Shown here: positions 43,131-51,105 of the stretch, one piece after another
Layout of the letters: each line of letters starts with the position of its first letter
Position numbering within the stretch: position 1 is the first letter of the stretch
NCBI GenBank assembly: GCA_965237855.1
Contig: CBDEGK010000008.1
Coordinates: forward strand, 1,054,001 to 1,118,000
Length of the DNA stretch: 64,000 nt
Reading direction: 5' to 3'
Origin: CBDEGK01 sp965237855
Lineage (GTDB): Bacteria > Pseudomonadota > Gammaproteobacteria > Pseudomonadales > Halieaceae
Translations under genes and position numbers: made by a program
Notes under the pieces: model-generated
Told to the model about the DNA's origin: nothing
The model's input: the letters and a program-made list of their open reading frames with translations, nothing else
Database searches by the model: none

Positions 43131-44423
43131 ATGAGCACGATTGCCGATGTGCAGGGCTATGAAGTCCTGGATTCGCGCGGAAACCCGACAGTGCAGGCCG
43201 ATGTGATACTGGCGGACGGCAGCATCGGCAGCGCCTGCGCGCCCTCCGGTGCTTCCACCGGTTCAAGAGAGGCACTGGAACTGCGGGACGGGGATGCAAA
43301 CCGTTATCTCGGCAAAGGCGTATTGACTGCGGTGGGCAATGTAAACGGGTCGATTCGTGAGCTGTTACTGGGCGTTGACGCCAGGGAGCAGCGTCTGCTG
43401 GATCAGCTGATGATTGATGCTGATGGCACCGACAACAAGGCGAACCTGGGCGCCAATGCCATCCTGGCGGTATCACTGGCGGCCGCCAAGGCCGCCGCTC
43501 AAAGCCGCAAGCTCCCTCTCTACCAACATATCGCCGATATTAATGGCACCACCGAGTTCACCATGCCGGTACCAATGATGAATATCATCAATGGGGGTGA
43601 GCACGCCGACAACAACGTCGACATCCAGGAATTTATGGTGCAGCCGGTATCCGCGCCCACGTTTGCCGAGGCCCTGCGAGCCGGTGCCGAGATTTTTCAC
43701 CAGCTGAAGAAGGTGTTGTCTGGTGAGGGTTTGAGTACGGCTGTGGGTGACGAGGGTGGTTTTGCACCCAACCTGCCATCCAACGAAGCAGCGCTGGCAA
43801 TTATTTCAGAGGCCGTTTCCCAGGCCGGCTACCAACTCAACAGGGATATTGCCCTGGCCCTGGATTGTGCCGCTTCCGAGTTCTACCGGGATGGTGTGTA
43901 CGACCTCAGCGGGGAAGGGGCAAAATACTCCGGGGCTGAGTTTGCGGATTACCTGGCAGATTTGTCCGTTAAGTATCCGATCATCTCGATTGAAGATGGC
44001 ATGGACGAGTCCGACTGGGACAGTTGGAAGATTCTCACGGACAAAATCGGTGAGCGCGTGCAGCTGGTTGGTGATGATCTGTTTGTCACCAATACAAAAA
44101 TACTGTCCGAAGGTATTGAGAGAGGAGTGGGCAATTCCATTCTCATCAAGTTCAACCAGATTGGCAGCCTCAGTGAAACTCTGGATGCTATTGCCATGGC
44201 TAAACAGGCTGGCTACACCGCGGTGATTTCACACCGTTCCGGTGAAACTGAAGACACTACTATTGCCGACCTGGCGGTAGCCACGGCAGCAGGCCAGATC
44301 AAAACCGGCTCTCTGTGCAGGTCTGATCGCGTTGCCAAGTACAACCGCTTGCTGCGCATTGAAGCCGAGCTGCAAGGTCGGGCACCCTATCGTGGTCGCG
44401 CCGAGTTTCCGGCAGCGGGCTAA
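43131..44423 (+). CDS. eno: Enolase
   Basis: Enolase (430 residues) interconverts 2-phosphoglycerate and phosphoenolpyruvate in glycolysis; in many gammaproteobacteria it is also part of the RNA degradosome. Signature regions: VLDSRGNPTVQADV, SGASTGSREALELRDGD, MNIINGGEHADNNVDIQEFM, the metal and catalytic SIEDGMDESDWDSWK and the Lys segment ILIKFNQIGSLSETL, then SHRSGETEDTTIADLAVA. GGAG precedes the ATG. Confidence 0.98.
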   Translation: MSTIADVQGYEVLDSRGNPTVQADVILADGSIGSACAPSGASTGSREALELRDGDANRYLGKGVLTAVGNVNGSIRELLLGVDAREQRLLDQLMIDADGTDNKANLGANAILAVSLAAAKAAAQSRKLPLYQHIADINGTTEFTMPVPMMNIINGGEHADNNVDIQEFMVQPVSAPTFAEALRAGAEIFHQLKKVLSGEGLSTAVGDEGGFAPNLPSNEAALAIISEAVSQAGYQLNRDIALALDCAASEFYRDGVYDLSGEGAKYSGAEFADYLADLSVKYPIISIEDGMDESDWDSWKILTDKIGERVQLVGDDLFVTNTKILSEGIERGVGNSILIKFNQIGSLSETLDAIAMAKQAGYTAVISHRSGETEDTTIADLAVATAAGQIKTGSLCRSDRVAKYNRLLRIEAELQGRAPYRGRAEFPAAG

Positions 44424-44450
44424 GCCCGCCAAGGCAGGGGTGACAGTCCG

Positions 44451-44735
44451 GTGAAGTGGCTGGCCCTGCTCTTGTTTATGCTGCTACTGTTCCTGCAGTA
44501 CCGACTCTGGTTGCCTGAAGGCAGCAAAGCTGAGCTAGCACGGCTACGCACAGAAATTGGTTTGCAGGAGCAACGCAACAGGGAATTGCATCAGCGCAAC
44601 CGAGAGCTGGAACTGGAAGTGCTAGAACTGCAGTCCGGTCTAGAAAGCCTGGAAACGCGGGCCCGGGAAGACCTTGGTCTGATCAAGGAGGGGGAAACTT
44701 ACTACCAGCTTATCGAGCAAGAGGCGTCTCCGTGA
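44451..44735 (+). CDS. ftsB: Cell division protein FtsB
   Basis: FtsB (94 residues) is a bitopic divisome protein that links FtsQ and FtsL. It has a single N-terminal transmembrane helix (LALLLFMLLLFLQYRLWL) followed by a leucine/glutamate-rich coiled coil (LRTEIGLQEQRNRELHQRN) and the conserved end AREDLGLIKEGETYYQLIE. GTG start; it overlaps ispD by four bases, and the eno-ftsB-ispD order is standard. Confidence 0.95.
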   Translation: MKWLALLLFMLLLFLQYRLWLPEGSKAELARLRTEIGLQEQRNRELHQRNRELELEVLELQSGLESLETRAREDLGLIKEGETYYQLIEQEASP

Positions 44736-45436
44736 GCGATCGCCGCTATTTTGCGGTGGTACCTGCAGCCGGTATTGGTTCGCGCATGCAGGCTGATCGC
44801 CCCAAGCAATACCTGGACTGTGGGGGTAAACCCATGCTCGAACAAACTCTGTCTCGGTTGCTGGCGTGGCCGCGGTTGGAGCGAGTGGTGGTGGCCCTGG
44901 CCAGCGGCGATACCTTCTTCCCTTCCCTGTCCATCAGCGCTGAGCCGAGACTGCTTCGCTGTCAGGGCGGGGAGCATCGGGCTGATTCCGTATTAGCGGG
45001 TCTGGATGCCTTGGCCGACGTGGCTGCGCCAGAGGACTGGGTGCTGGTGCACGATGCGGCGCGCCCCTGCATACGCTTAACAGAGTTGGAAAAACTCGCC
45101 CACGAGTTGCGGGGTGATCCAGTGGGCGGCCTGTTGGCGGTGCCGGTCAGTGATACCGTAAAGCAGGCCGATGAGGAAGGCCGCGTAGAGCTGACTCTCA
45201 ATCGAGCGCGGCTATGGTTGGCACAGACGCCCCAGATGTTTCGCTACCAGGCACTGAATGAGGCCGTGCGTGCTGCCTGCGAGGCAGGCGCGAATTCCAC
45301 TGATGAAGCGGCAGCGATGGAGCGAGCGGGCCAGCAGCCACGCCTGGTGGCTGGATCGGTCAGCAATATCAAAATTACCCATCCACTGGACCTGGTGCTG
45401 GCGGAATACTGGCTGGCCAATGAGGAGCTCACATGA
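44732..45436 (+). CDS. ispD: 2-C-methyl-D-erythritol 4-phosphate cytidylyltransferase
   Basis: IspD (234 residues) forms CDP-methylerythritol in the MEP isoprenoid pathway. The CTP-binding PAAGIGSRMQADRPKQYL is at the N-terminus and the VLVHDAARPCI motif is central. NSTDEAAAMERAGQQP and a VSNIKITHPLDLVLAE ending are also present. GTG start overlapping ftsB by four bases; ispF overlaps its end by four bases (ATGA), so the three are translationally coupled. Confidence 0.96.
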   Translation: MSDRRYFAVVPAAGIGSRMQADRPKQYLDCGGKPMLEQTLSRLLAWPRLERVVVALASGDTFFPSLSISAEPRLLRCQGGEHRADSVLAGLDALADVAAPEDWVLVHDAARPCIRLTELEKLAHELRGDPVGGLLAVPVSDTVKQADEEGRVELTLNRARLWLAQTPQMFRYQALNEAVRAACEAGANSTDEAAAMERAGQQPRLVAGSVSNIKITHPLDLVLAEYWLANEELT

Positions 45437-45912
45437 GAATTGGCCACGGCTATGATGTTCATCGCTTCAGTGATGTAGGTGTTGATGGCGACGACATTAT
45501 TCTCGGTGGGGTGAGAATTCCCCATCACAGTGGATTGCAAGCGCATTCCGATGGCGATGTTTTGATCCACGCGCTGTGTGACGCTCTACTGGGGGCCATC
45601 GGCGCCGGTGATATCGGCCACCATTTCCCAGACTCTGATCCTGCCTACGCCAATGCCGACAGTCGCGAACTGCTGCGTGAGGTGTTTCAGAAGGTCCAGG
45701 CAGCGGGTTACCGACTCGGTAACGCCGATATGACCATCGTGGCGCAAGCGCCGCGCATGGCGGCTCACATTGCGGCGATGCGCGAGAATCTTGCCAGCGA
45801 CCTGCAGGCCGACATTACGCAGCTCAATATTAAGGCAACGACCACAGAGGGCCTGGGCTTCAGCGGTCGTGAGGAAGGTATCGCGGCCCACGCCGTTGTG
45901 TTGTTGTGCTGA
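45433..45912 (+). CDS. ispF: 2-C-methyl-D-erythritol 2,4-cyclodiphosphate synthase
   Basis: IspF (159 residues, standard length) cyclises the CDP-methylerythritol phosphate intermediate. The zinc residues are in RIGHGYDVHRFSD (Asp8, His10) and the GLQAHSDGDVLIHALCDAL segment, and GDIGHHFPDSDP is intact. IKATTTEGLGFSGREEGIA marks the C-terminus. It overlaps truD by seven bases. Confidence 0.98.
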   Translation: MRIGHGYDVHRFSDVGVDGDDIILGGVRIPHHSGLQAHSDGDVLIHALCDALLGAIGAGDIGHHFPDSDPAYANADSRELLREVFQKVQAAGYRLGNADMTIVAQAPRMAAHIAAMRENLASDLQADITQLNIKATTTEGLGFSGREEGIAAHAVVLLC

Positions 45913-46958
45913 GCATTGATGACCCCCTGTTGCGCGATTGGCCGCGCGCTGGCGCCGGTACTGCGGGCTCAGCGCTGCTGCGGGTATCCAACCGGGATTT
46001 CCAGGTGGTCGAAGAGCTGGGGTTTGACCCAGACGGAGAGGGTGAGCACGCCCTGTTATTAGTCGAAAAAACCGGTCTAAACACCCAGGATGTCGTGCAG
46101 CAACTGGCCCGCGTTTCGGGCCGTCAGCCACGGGATATTGGTTACAGCGGTCTCAAGGACAAGCATGCCTGTTGTCAGCAGTGGTTTAGTGTTGGCATGG
46201 CTGGCACGGGTGATGCTGACTGGCAACAACTGAACTCACCTGAATTGAAAGTATTACAAGTGGCCCGGCATCGGAAAAAGCTGCGACGCGGCGTGCATCG
46301 GCGCAATCACTTCGACATCACCCTGCGAGAGCTGCACAGTGATCGTGACTTCCTCGAGCAGCGGCTGCAATGGGTGGCGAAGCAGGGCGTGCCCAACTAT
46401 TTTGGTGAGCAGCGGTTCGGTTTTCAGGGTCGCAATGTTGTTTCTGCGCTGGCGTGGGTGCGCGGCGAGTCCGCCTCTCCCAGGCGCCAGCGCCGCAGTT
46501 TCTACCTGTCCGCGCTGCGTTCCGCCCTGTTCAATGACAGCCTCGCCCAAAGGGTAGGGCAGGATCGCTGGCGTGTGCCCGAAGAGGGTGATCGCTGCAT
46601 GTTGAACAATAGTGCCAGCCACTTCTTTCACGATGGTACTGATCCGGATATACCGGCCCGTGCAGAATCTGGTGATCTGCACCTGGCCTTGCCCCTGTGG
46701 GGGAAACCTGGCCGCGATGGCCCGGTAGCGCCAAGCGCATACCCCGAACTGTGTGAATTCCTGGAGCAGCAGGGCTTACAGCTGGATTACCGGGCGGCGC
46801 GGCTGTTTGCAGATGACTTTTGCTGGCAGTTTTGTGATGATGAGGCCTTGCAACTGCGCTTCTCTCTGCCGCGTGGCGGCTTTGCCACCGCGGTATTACG
46901 AGAGCTGTTAAAGTATGACGATATAACTATAAACAGGGGTGAACAGCTTGGCGGATAG
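45906..46958 (+). CDS. truD: tRNA pseudouridine(13) synthase
   Basis: TruD (350 residues) isomerises U13 in tRNA-Glu. The catalytic aspartate is in GYSGLKDKHACCQQWFSV, preceded by the HALLLVEKTGLNTQ region. The TruD insertion domain and the VPNYFGEQRFGFQGRNV motif are also seen. GTG start overlapping ispF. The usual next gene, surE, is missing: the truD end abuts pcm directly. Confidence 0.95.
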   Translation: MLSIDDPLLRDWPRAGAGTAGSALLRVSNRDFQVVEELGFDPDGEGEHALLLVEKTGLNTQDVVQQLARVSGRQPRDIGYSGLKDKHACCQQWFSVGMAGTGDADWQQLNSPELKVLQVARHRKKLRRGVHRRNHFDITLRELHSDRDFLEQRLQWVAKQGVPNYFGEQRFGFQGRNVVSALAWVRGESASPRRQRRSFYLSALRSALFNDSLAQRVGQDRWRVPEEGDRCMLNNSASHFFHDGTDPDIPARAESGDLHLALPLWGKPGRDGPVAPSAYPELCEFLEQQGLQLDYRAARLFADDFCWQFCDDEALQLRFSLPRGGFATAVLRELLKYDDITINRGEQLGG

Positions 46959-46980
46959 CCTGGAGCAGAGAGGCATCGGG

Positions 46981-47613
46981 ATGACCTCCCAACGGACCCG
47001 GGAGCGCATGGTACGGCGACTGCAGGAACAGGGCATCCAAGACACAGCGGTGCTGGAGGTGATGCGCAATACGCCGCGTCATTTGTTCCTGGATGAGGCC
47101 CTGGCCCAGCGTGCCTACGAAGACAGCGCCCTACCCATCGGCCATGCACAGACCTTGTCGCAACCCTATATTGTTGCCCGCATGACCGAGCTGTTGTTGG
47201 CGGCGGGGCCCTGTGAGGAGGTATTGGAGATTGGTACCGGTTCTGGCTACCAGACAGCGGTACTGTCTCAACTGGTAAAACGGGTCTACAGCACCGAGCG
47301 CATCAAACCCTTGCAGGCCAAAGCTCGACGCCGTTTGCGCGCGCTGCGTATTAATAATGTGCAGTACAGTCACAGCGACGGTGGCATGGGCTGGGACACA
47401 CACGCGCCCTACGACGGAATTTTGTGCACGGCGGCGCCGCAGGAAATTCCGCAGGATCTGCTGAGCCAGCTGGCACCGGGTGCCCGATTGGTTATTCCGG
47501 TAGGCGACGACACTCAGCATCTGCAGGTCGTAGTGCGAACAGCGGCCGGTTTCGATGTCGAAACAATCGACGAAGTGCGCTTCGTGCCCCTGCGATCGGG
47601 CATTGTGCGCTAA
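46981..47613 (+). CDS. pcm: Protein-L-isoaspartate O-methyltransferase
   Basis: Pcm (210 residues from ATG 46981) methylates isoaspartyl residues using SAM as the first step of protein repair. GAGAGG seven bases upstream supports this start; a GTG at 46939 inside truD would add 14 residues. Motifs: MRNTPRHLFLDEALAQRAYE, LPIGHAQTLSQPYIVARM and SAM-binding EVLEIGTGSGYQTAVLSQL, with ILCTAAPQEIP downstream. It lies upstream of nlpD-rpoS as in E. coli, with a DUF368 gene in between. Confidence 0.96.
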   Translation: MTSQRTRERMVRRLQEQGIQDTAVLEVMRNTPRHLFLDEALAQRAYEDSALPIGHAQTLSQPYIVARMTELLLAAGPCEEVLEIGTGSGYQTAVLSQLVKRVYSTERIKPLQAKARRRLRALRINNVQYSHSDGGMGWDTHAPYDGILCTAAPQEIPQDLLSQLAPGARLVIPVGDDTQHLQVVVRTAAGFDVETIDEVRFVPLRSGIVR

Positions 47614-48552
47614 GTGAGCGCGATTAGGCCTGTTGGCATTTTTGTTCGTGGCATGGCCATGGGTGCTGCCGATATCGTGCCGGGGGTATCTGGGGGCACC
47701 GTTGCATTTATCAGCGGTATTTACCCGCGCCTGCTAAACGCTATCAAGAGCGTTGATATGACGGCCATAGGGCTTTTATTCCGGGGCCAGGTCACGCAGC
47801 TGTGGCGCCACGTCGACGGTGCTTTTCTGCTGGTTCTGCTGGCGGGAATTGCCACCAGCTTATTTTCCCTGGCGGGAATATTCAGTTGGCTGCTGGAGCG
47901 CTATCCCGAGCCCCTGTGGGGGTTTTTCTTTGGCTTGATTCTGGCCTCTGCGCTGGTGCTATTGCGGCAGATACCCGAATGGAGGATGCGTGAAGCGGGG
48001 ATGCTGATACTAGGCGCTGTCGTGGCGCTGTTTATTGCACTGGCGCCGCTCACGGGTTTCGTGGAAGGCAATGTCGGGATTTTCCTGGCGGGCTTTATTG
48101 CTATCTGCGCGATGATTCTACCGGGTATATCCGGTAGCTTTATCCTGGTGCTACTGGGTATGTATGCCTCGGTGCTGGCGGCCCTGAAAGGCTTTGACCT
48201 GGCCTTCCTGGGGATATTTATTGTCGGCGCAGTTTGTGGGCTGGCTGTCTTTTCACGTATCTTACACTGGCTGTTGCTGAACTTTCGATCTCTGACCATG
48301 GCCCTGCTCACCGGTTTCCTGCTTGGCTCCCTGGCCACAATCTGGCCCTGGAAACGAGTATTGGCCTGGGTGGTCAGTAGTAGTGGCGATCTCAAACCGG
48401 CCCAGCAACTGCCGGTATCCCCACTGGAGTATCTGGCTCGAACCGGCAACGATCCCTTGTTTCTATACTGCGTGCTCCTGGCTTTGTTTGGCGCCTGGCT
48501 GGTCTGGTTTGTGGATCACAAATGGGGGCAGATGCAGGTTGGGTTGGAGTGA
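47614..48552 (+). CDS. DUF368 (PopT-type) membrane protein
   Basis: A 312-residue inner-membrane protein with about eight to ten hydrophobic segments and the duplicated DUF368 motifs GAADIVPGVSGGTVAFISG and ICAMILPGISGSFILVLLG. DUF368 proteins have been reported as polyprenyl-phosphate transporters that return undecaprenyl phosphate across the membrane, acting with or instead of DedA (UptA) proteins. GTG start directly after the pcm stop (no gap) and six bases before nlpD, placing it in a wall-precursor and wall-remodelling setting. Confidence 0.88.
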   Translation: MSAIRPVGIFVRGMAMGAADIVPGVSGGTVAFISGIYPRLLNAIKSVDMTAIGLLFRGQVTQLWRHVDGAFLLVLLAGIATSLFSLAGIFSWLLERYPEPLWGFFFGLILASALVLLRQIPEWRMREAGMLILGAVVALFIALAPLTGFVEGNVGIFLAGFIAICAMILPGISGSFILVLLGMYASVLAALKGFDLAFLGIFIVGAVCGLAVFSRILHWLLLNFRSLTMALLTGFLLGSLATIWPWKRVLAWVVSSSGDLKPAQQLPVSPLEYLARTGNDPLFLYCVLLALFGAWLVWFVDHKWGQMQVGLE

Positions 48553-48558
48553 TCGCCG

Positions 48559-49323
48559 GTGCGACGTGGACTGCTTCTGCCATTCTCGCTGAAAATGCTG
48601 CTGACAGTGTTGCTGACTGTACTACTGACTGCCTGCGCTGGCGATCCCAGCCGGGCACCCGTGGAGGAGCGTAGTCAGGGCAGCGATCTCAGTAAGCCCA
48701 GGGCAGGTTATTATTCTGTCAGCCGCGGCGACACGCTGTATGCGATTGCCTGGCGTTTCGGTTACGACTTCCGCAAGCTGGCCAAAGCCAATGGCATCCC
48801 ATCGCCCTATACCATTTACCCGGGGCAGCGGCTGGTGTTGACCGACCAGGTGACCGGATCATCCTCGATCCCAAGTAAAACCACTACCTCCACATCCACG
48901 TCCGTTGCACCCACTACCACCAGGGTTCAGTCCAGCGATGAGGGCCTGGTCAAGGGTTCAATTAGTTGGCAGTGGCCGACGCAGGGCAAGGTTGTGCGGG
49001 GTTTTTCCGGTGATGTTCACAAGGGCATCGATATTGGTGGCAAGGCTGGGGATTCGGTAAAAGCGGTGGCGCCGGGGCGGGTCGTGTACGCGGGCAGTGG
49101 TATTGTCGGCTACGGCAATTTGTTGATCGTTAAGCACAGTGAGGTCTATCTCAGCGCCTATGGGCACAATCGCCGGTTGCTGGTAGACGAGGGAGATGTG
49201 GTCAAGCAGGGGCAGCGTATTGCCGAGAAAGGCAACAGCGCGACCAACTCGGTCAAGCTGCACTTCGAAATTCGCCGTGAAGGCAAACCCATCGACCCCA
49301 ACAAGCTCCTGCCGAAGGCTTAG
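48559..49323 (+). CDS. nlpD: NlpD-type amidase-activating lipoprotein
   Basis: NlpD (254 residues from GTG) is a lipoprotein that activates the amidase AmiC at the septum. Lipobox LTAC follows a hydrophobic signal; a LysM domain (YYSVSRGDTLYAIAWRFG) binds peptidoglycan. After a Ser/Thr-rich linker comes an M23/LytM domain. In that domain HKGIDIGG keeps a His and an Asp, but the later H-x-H is KLH (VKLHFEIR), so it is probably an activator rather than a hydrolase. rpoS lies 121 bases downstream; in E. coli the main rpoS promoter is inside nlpD. Confidence 0.93.
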   Translation: MRRGLLLPFSLKMLLTVLLTVLLTACAGDPSRAPVEERSQGSDLSKPRAGYYSVSRGDTLYAIAWRFGYDFRKLAKANGIPSPYTIYPGQRLVLTDQVTGSSSIPSKTTTSTSTSVAPTTTRVQSSDEGLVKGSISWQWPTQGKVVRGFSGDVHKGIDIGGKAGDSVKAVAPGRVVYAGSGIVGYGNLLIVKHSEVYLSAYGHNRRLLVDEGDVVKQGQRIAEKGNSATNSVKLHFEIRREGKPIDPNKLLPKA

Positions 49324-49444
49324 CACGGACTTGGCCGCTGCCCAGCGGGTGAAAATGTCCGCTTGTAGTTGTTTTCGCTTCGCGCTAATCTACTCGGCCG
49401 GCTGTAGGATACGCTCGAAAACAAAACAATAACGAGGTATTGCC

Positions 49445-50617
49445 ATGGAAGCTAGAACGGCTGCATCGGATAGCAAATCGGCTAAAGCGACTAAAACAAC
49501 ACGGACGAGTCGAAGTACAAGCAGTATCAAGACCACCAAGGCGGCTAGCAAGAAGCCAGCTGCTAAGAAGTTGGTTGGTGCCCGGAAAAAAATCCCCGCA
49601 AAAACACCAACCGCTAAATCTACTGCGGCGAAGAAAGCTGTGGCCAGCAAGGCTGCAGTGAAGAAAGCAGCAGCGCGGACAAAGAAGACCCCTGCCAAGA
49701 AGACGACAAGCAAAAAAGCTGCCCCACCTGCAAAGGCCGCTGCCAGTAAGTCGGCAACCGCGAAGGAAGAGAAGAGCATCAGCAAGTCGCTGGATGCCAC
49801 CCAGTTATACCTGAACGAGATCGGTTACTCGCCCTTGCTGACTCCTGAAGAGGAAGTCTATTTCGCCCGCATGTCACGCCGCGGCGAAGAAGCCGGTCGC
49901 AAACGCATGATCGAGAGCAACCTGCGCCTGGTGGTGAAAATTGCCCGTCGCTATATTAACCGCGGCCTGACCCTGCTGGACCTGATCGAGGAGGGTAACC
50001 TCGGCCTGATACGGGCGGTGGAGAAGTTCGACCCCGAGCGTGGGTTTCGCTTTTCTACCTATGCTACCTGGTGGATTCGCCAGACCATCGAGCGGGCCAT
50101 CATGAACCAGACCCGGACCATTCGCCTGCCTATTCACGTGGTGAAAGAGCTGAATGTGTACCTGCGGGCGGCCCGTGAATTAACTCAGCGCCTCGATCAT
50201 GAGCCTTCCGCCGATGACATCGCAAAATTGCTCGACAAGCCGATTGGCGAAGTAAAGCGCATGCTTGGTTTAAACGAACGAGTCACCTCGGTAGATACGC
50301 CGCTGGGTCCGGAGTCGGACAAATCGGTATTGGATACTATTCCCGATGCCCATGTCTCTGATCCCGCCCAACTGCTGCAGGACAGTGATATAAAGGACAG
50401 CATAGGCCACTGGCTGGGTGAATTGTCGGACAAGCAGCGCGAGGTCGTCTCTCGACGCTTCGGTTTACGCGGTTACGAAACCAGTACCCTGGAAGAGGTC
50501 GGCCACGAGATCGGCCTGACCCGGGAACGGGTGCGCCAGATCCAGGTCGAGGCCCTGAAACGGCTGCGGGTGATTATGGAGACGCAGGGATTATCGAGTG
50601 AGTCGATATTCGGCTAG
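49445..50617 (+). CDS. rpoS: RNA polymerase sigma factor RpoS with H1-like N-terminal extension
   Basis: RpoS (390 residues) directs the general stress and stationary-phase response. From about residue 117 it is a normal RpoS: DATQLYLNEIGYSPLLTPEE (region 1.2), NLRLVVKIARRYINRGLTLL and FSTYATWWIRQTIERAI (region 2), and the helix-turn-helix EVGHEIGLTRERVRQIQVEA (region 4). Residues 1 to about 112 replace the usual short acidic start with a tail of about 28 Lys and 30 Ala, including KKPAAKK and AAKKAV runs, like histone H1 or AlgP. The ATG has GAGG at 49434-49437 seven bases upstream and no other start is needed, so the tail is probably translated. Confidence 0.95.
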   Translation: MEARTAASDSKSAKATKTTRTSRSTSSIKTTKAASKKPAAKKLVGARKKIPAKTPTAKSTAAKKAVASKAAVKKAAARTKKTPAKKTTSKKAAPPAKAAASKSATAKEEKSISKSLDATQLYLNEIGYSPLLTPEEEVYFARMSRRGEEAGRKRMIESNLRLVVKIARRYINRGLTLLDLIEEGNLGLIRAVEKFDPERGFRFSTYATWWIRQTIERAIMNQTRTIRLPIHVVKELNVYLRAARELTQRLDHEPSADDIAKLLDKPIGEVKRMLGLNERVTSVDTPLGPESDKSVLDTIPDAHVSDPAQLLQDSDIKDSIGHWLGELSDKQREVVSRRFGLRGYETSTLEEVGHEIGLTRERVRQIQVEALKRLRVIMETQGLSSESIFG

Positions 50618-50646
50618 CCGGAGGCTAGTGGGGTCGAAGCTCGAAC

Positions 50647-50970
50647 TTACCGCTCCAACTTCTCCAGTTTATTGGGTTTATGTTCCCACTCTTCTGCATC
50701 GGCCGGGGATTCTTTCATCTCGGTGATGTTGGGCCAGATTTCCGCCAACTCAGCGTTCAGTTCCAGGAATACCTGTTCCGATTCAGGCAGTTCATCTTCA
50801 GAGTAAATGGCGTCTACCGGGCATTCGGGTTCACACAGGGCGCAATCGATGCACTCATCCGGGTGAATCACCAGCATATTGGGTCCCTCGTAGAAACAGT
50901 CTACGGGGCATACTTCCACACAGTCCGTGTGCTTGCACTTGATGCACTGTTCGGCAACAACAAACGTCAT
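50647..50970 (-). CDS. fdxA: 7Fe-8S ferredoxin
   Basis: FdxA (107 residues) is a small electron carrier with one 3Fe-4S and one 4Fe-4S cluster. The cluster motifs are CIKCKHTDCVEVCPVDCFYE and CIDCALCEPECPVDAI. The long acidic C-terminal half (SEQVFLELNAELAEIWPNIT) is typical of the Pseudomonas/Azotobacter type. The fdxA-mutS neighbourhood next to rpoS matches Pseudomonas. It is convergent with rpoS; a short dyad CTAGCC/GGCTAG lies in the 29-base gap. Confidence 0.95.
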   Translation of the reverse strand: MTFVVAEQCIKCKHTDCVEVCPVDCFYEGPNMLVIHPDECIDCALCEPECPVDAIYSEDELPESEQVFLELNAELAEIWPNITEMKESPADAEEWEHKPNKLEKLER

Positions 50971-51105
50971 TTCTTTTAAGCCTCTGGGGTGTTTTAAAAA
51001 TGGCTGTCTAAACTAACGGGCGCTAGTTTACCTGTTCAACTGGACTTTTTGAACCCATTTACTACTCGCATTTCCGTTGAAGCCGTTCGATATTTCCGCT
51101 CAACT

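Noticed and set aside
50618..50646. Search for an RsmZ-type small RNA between rpoS and fdxA, where Pseudomonas has it.
   Set aside because: The gap is only 29 bases, with one short dyad and no repeated GGA hairpins.
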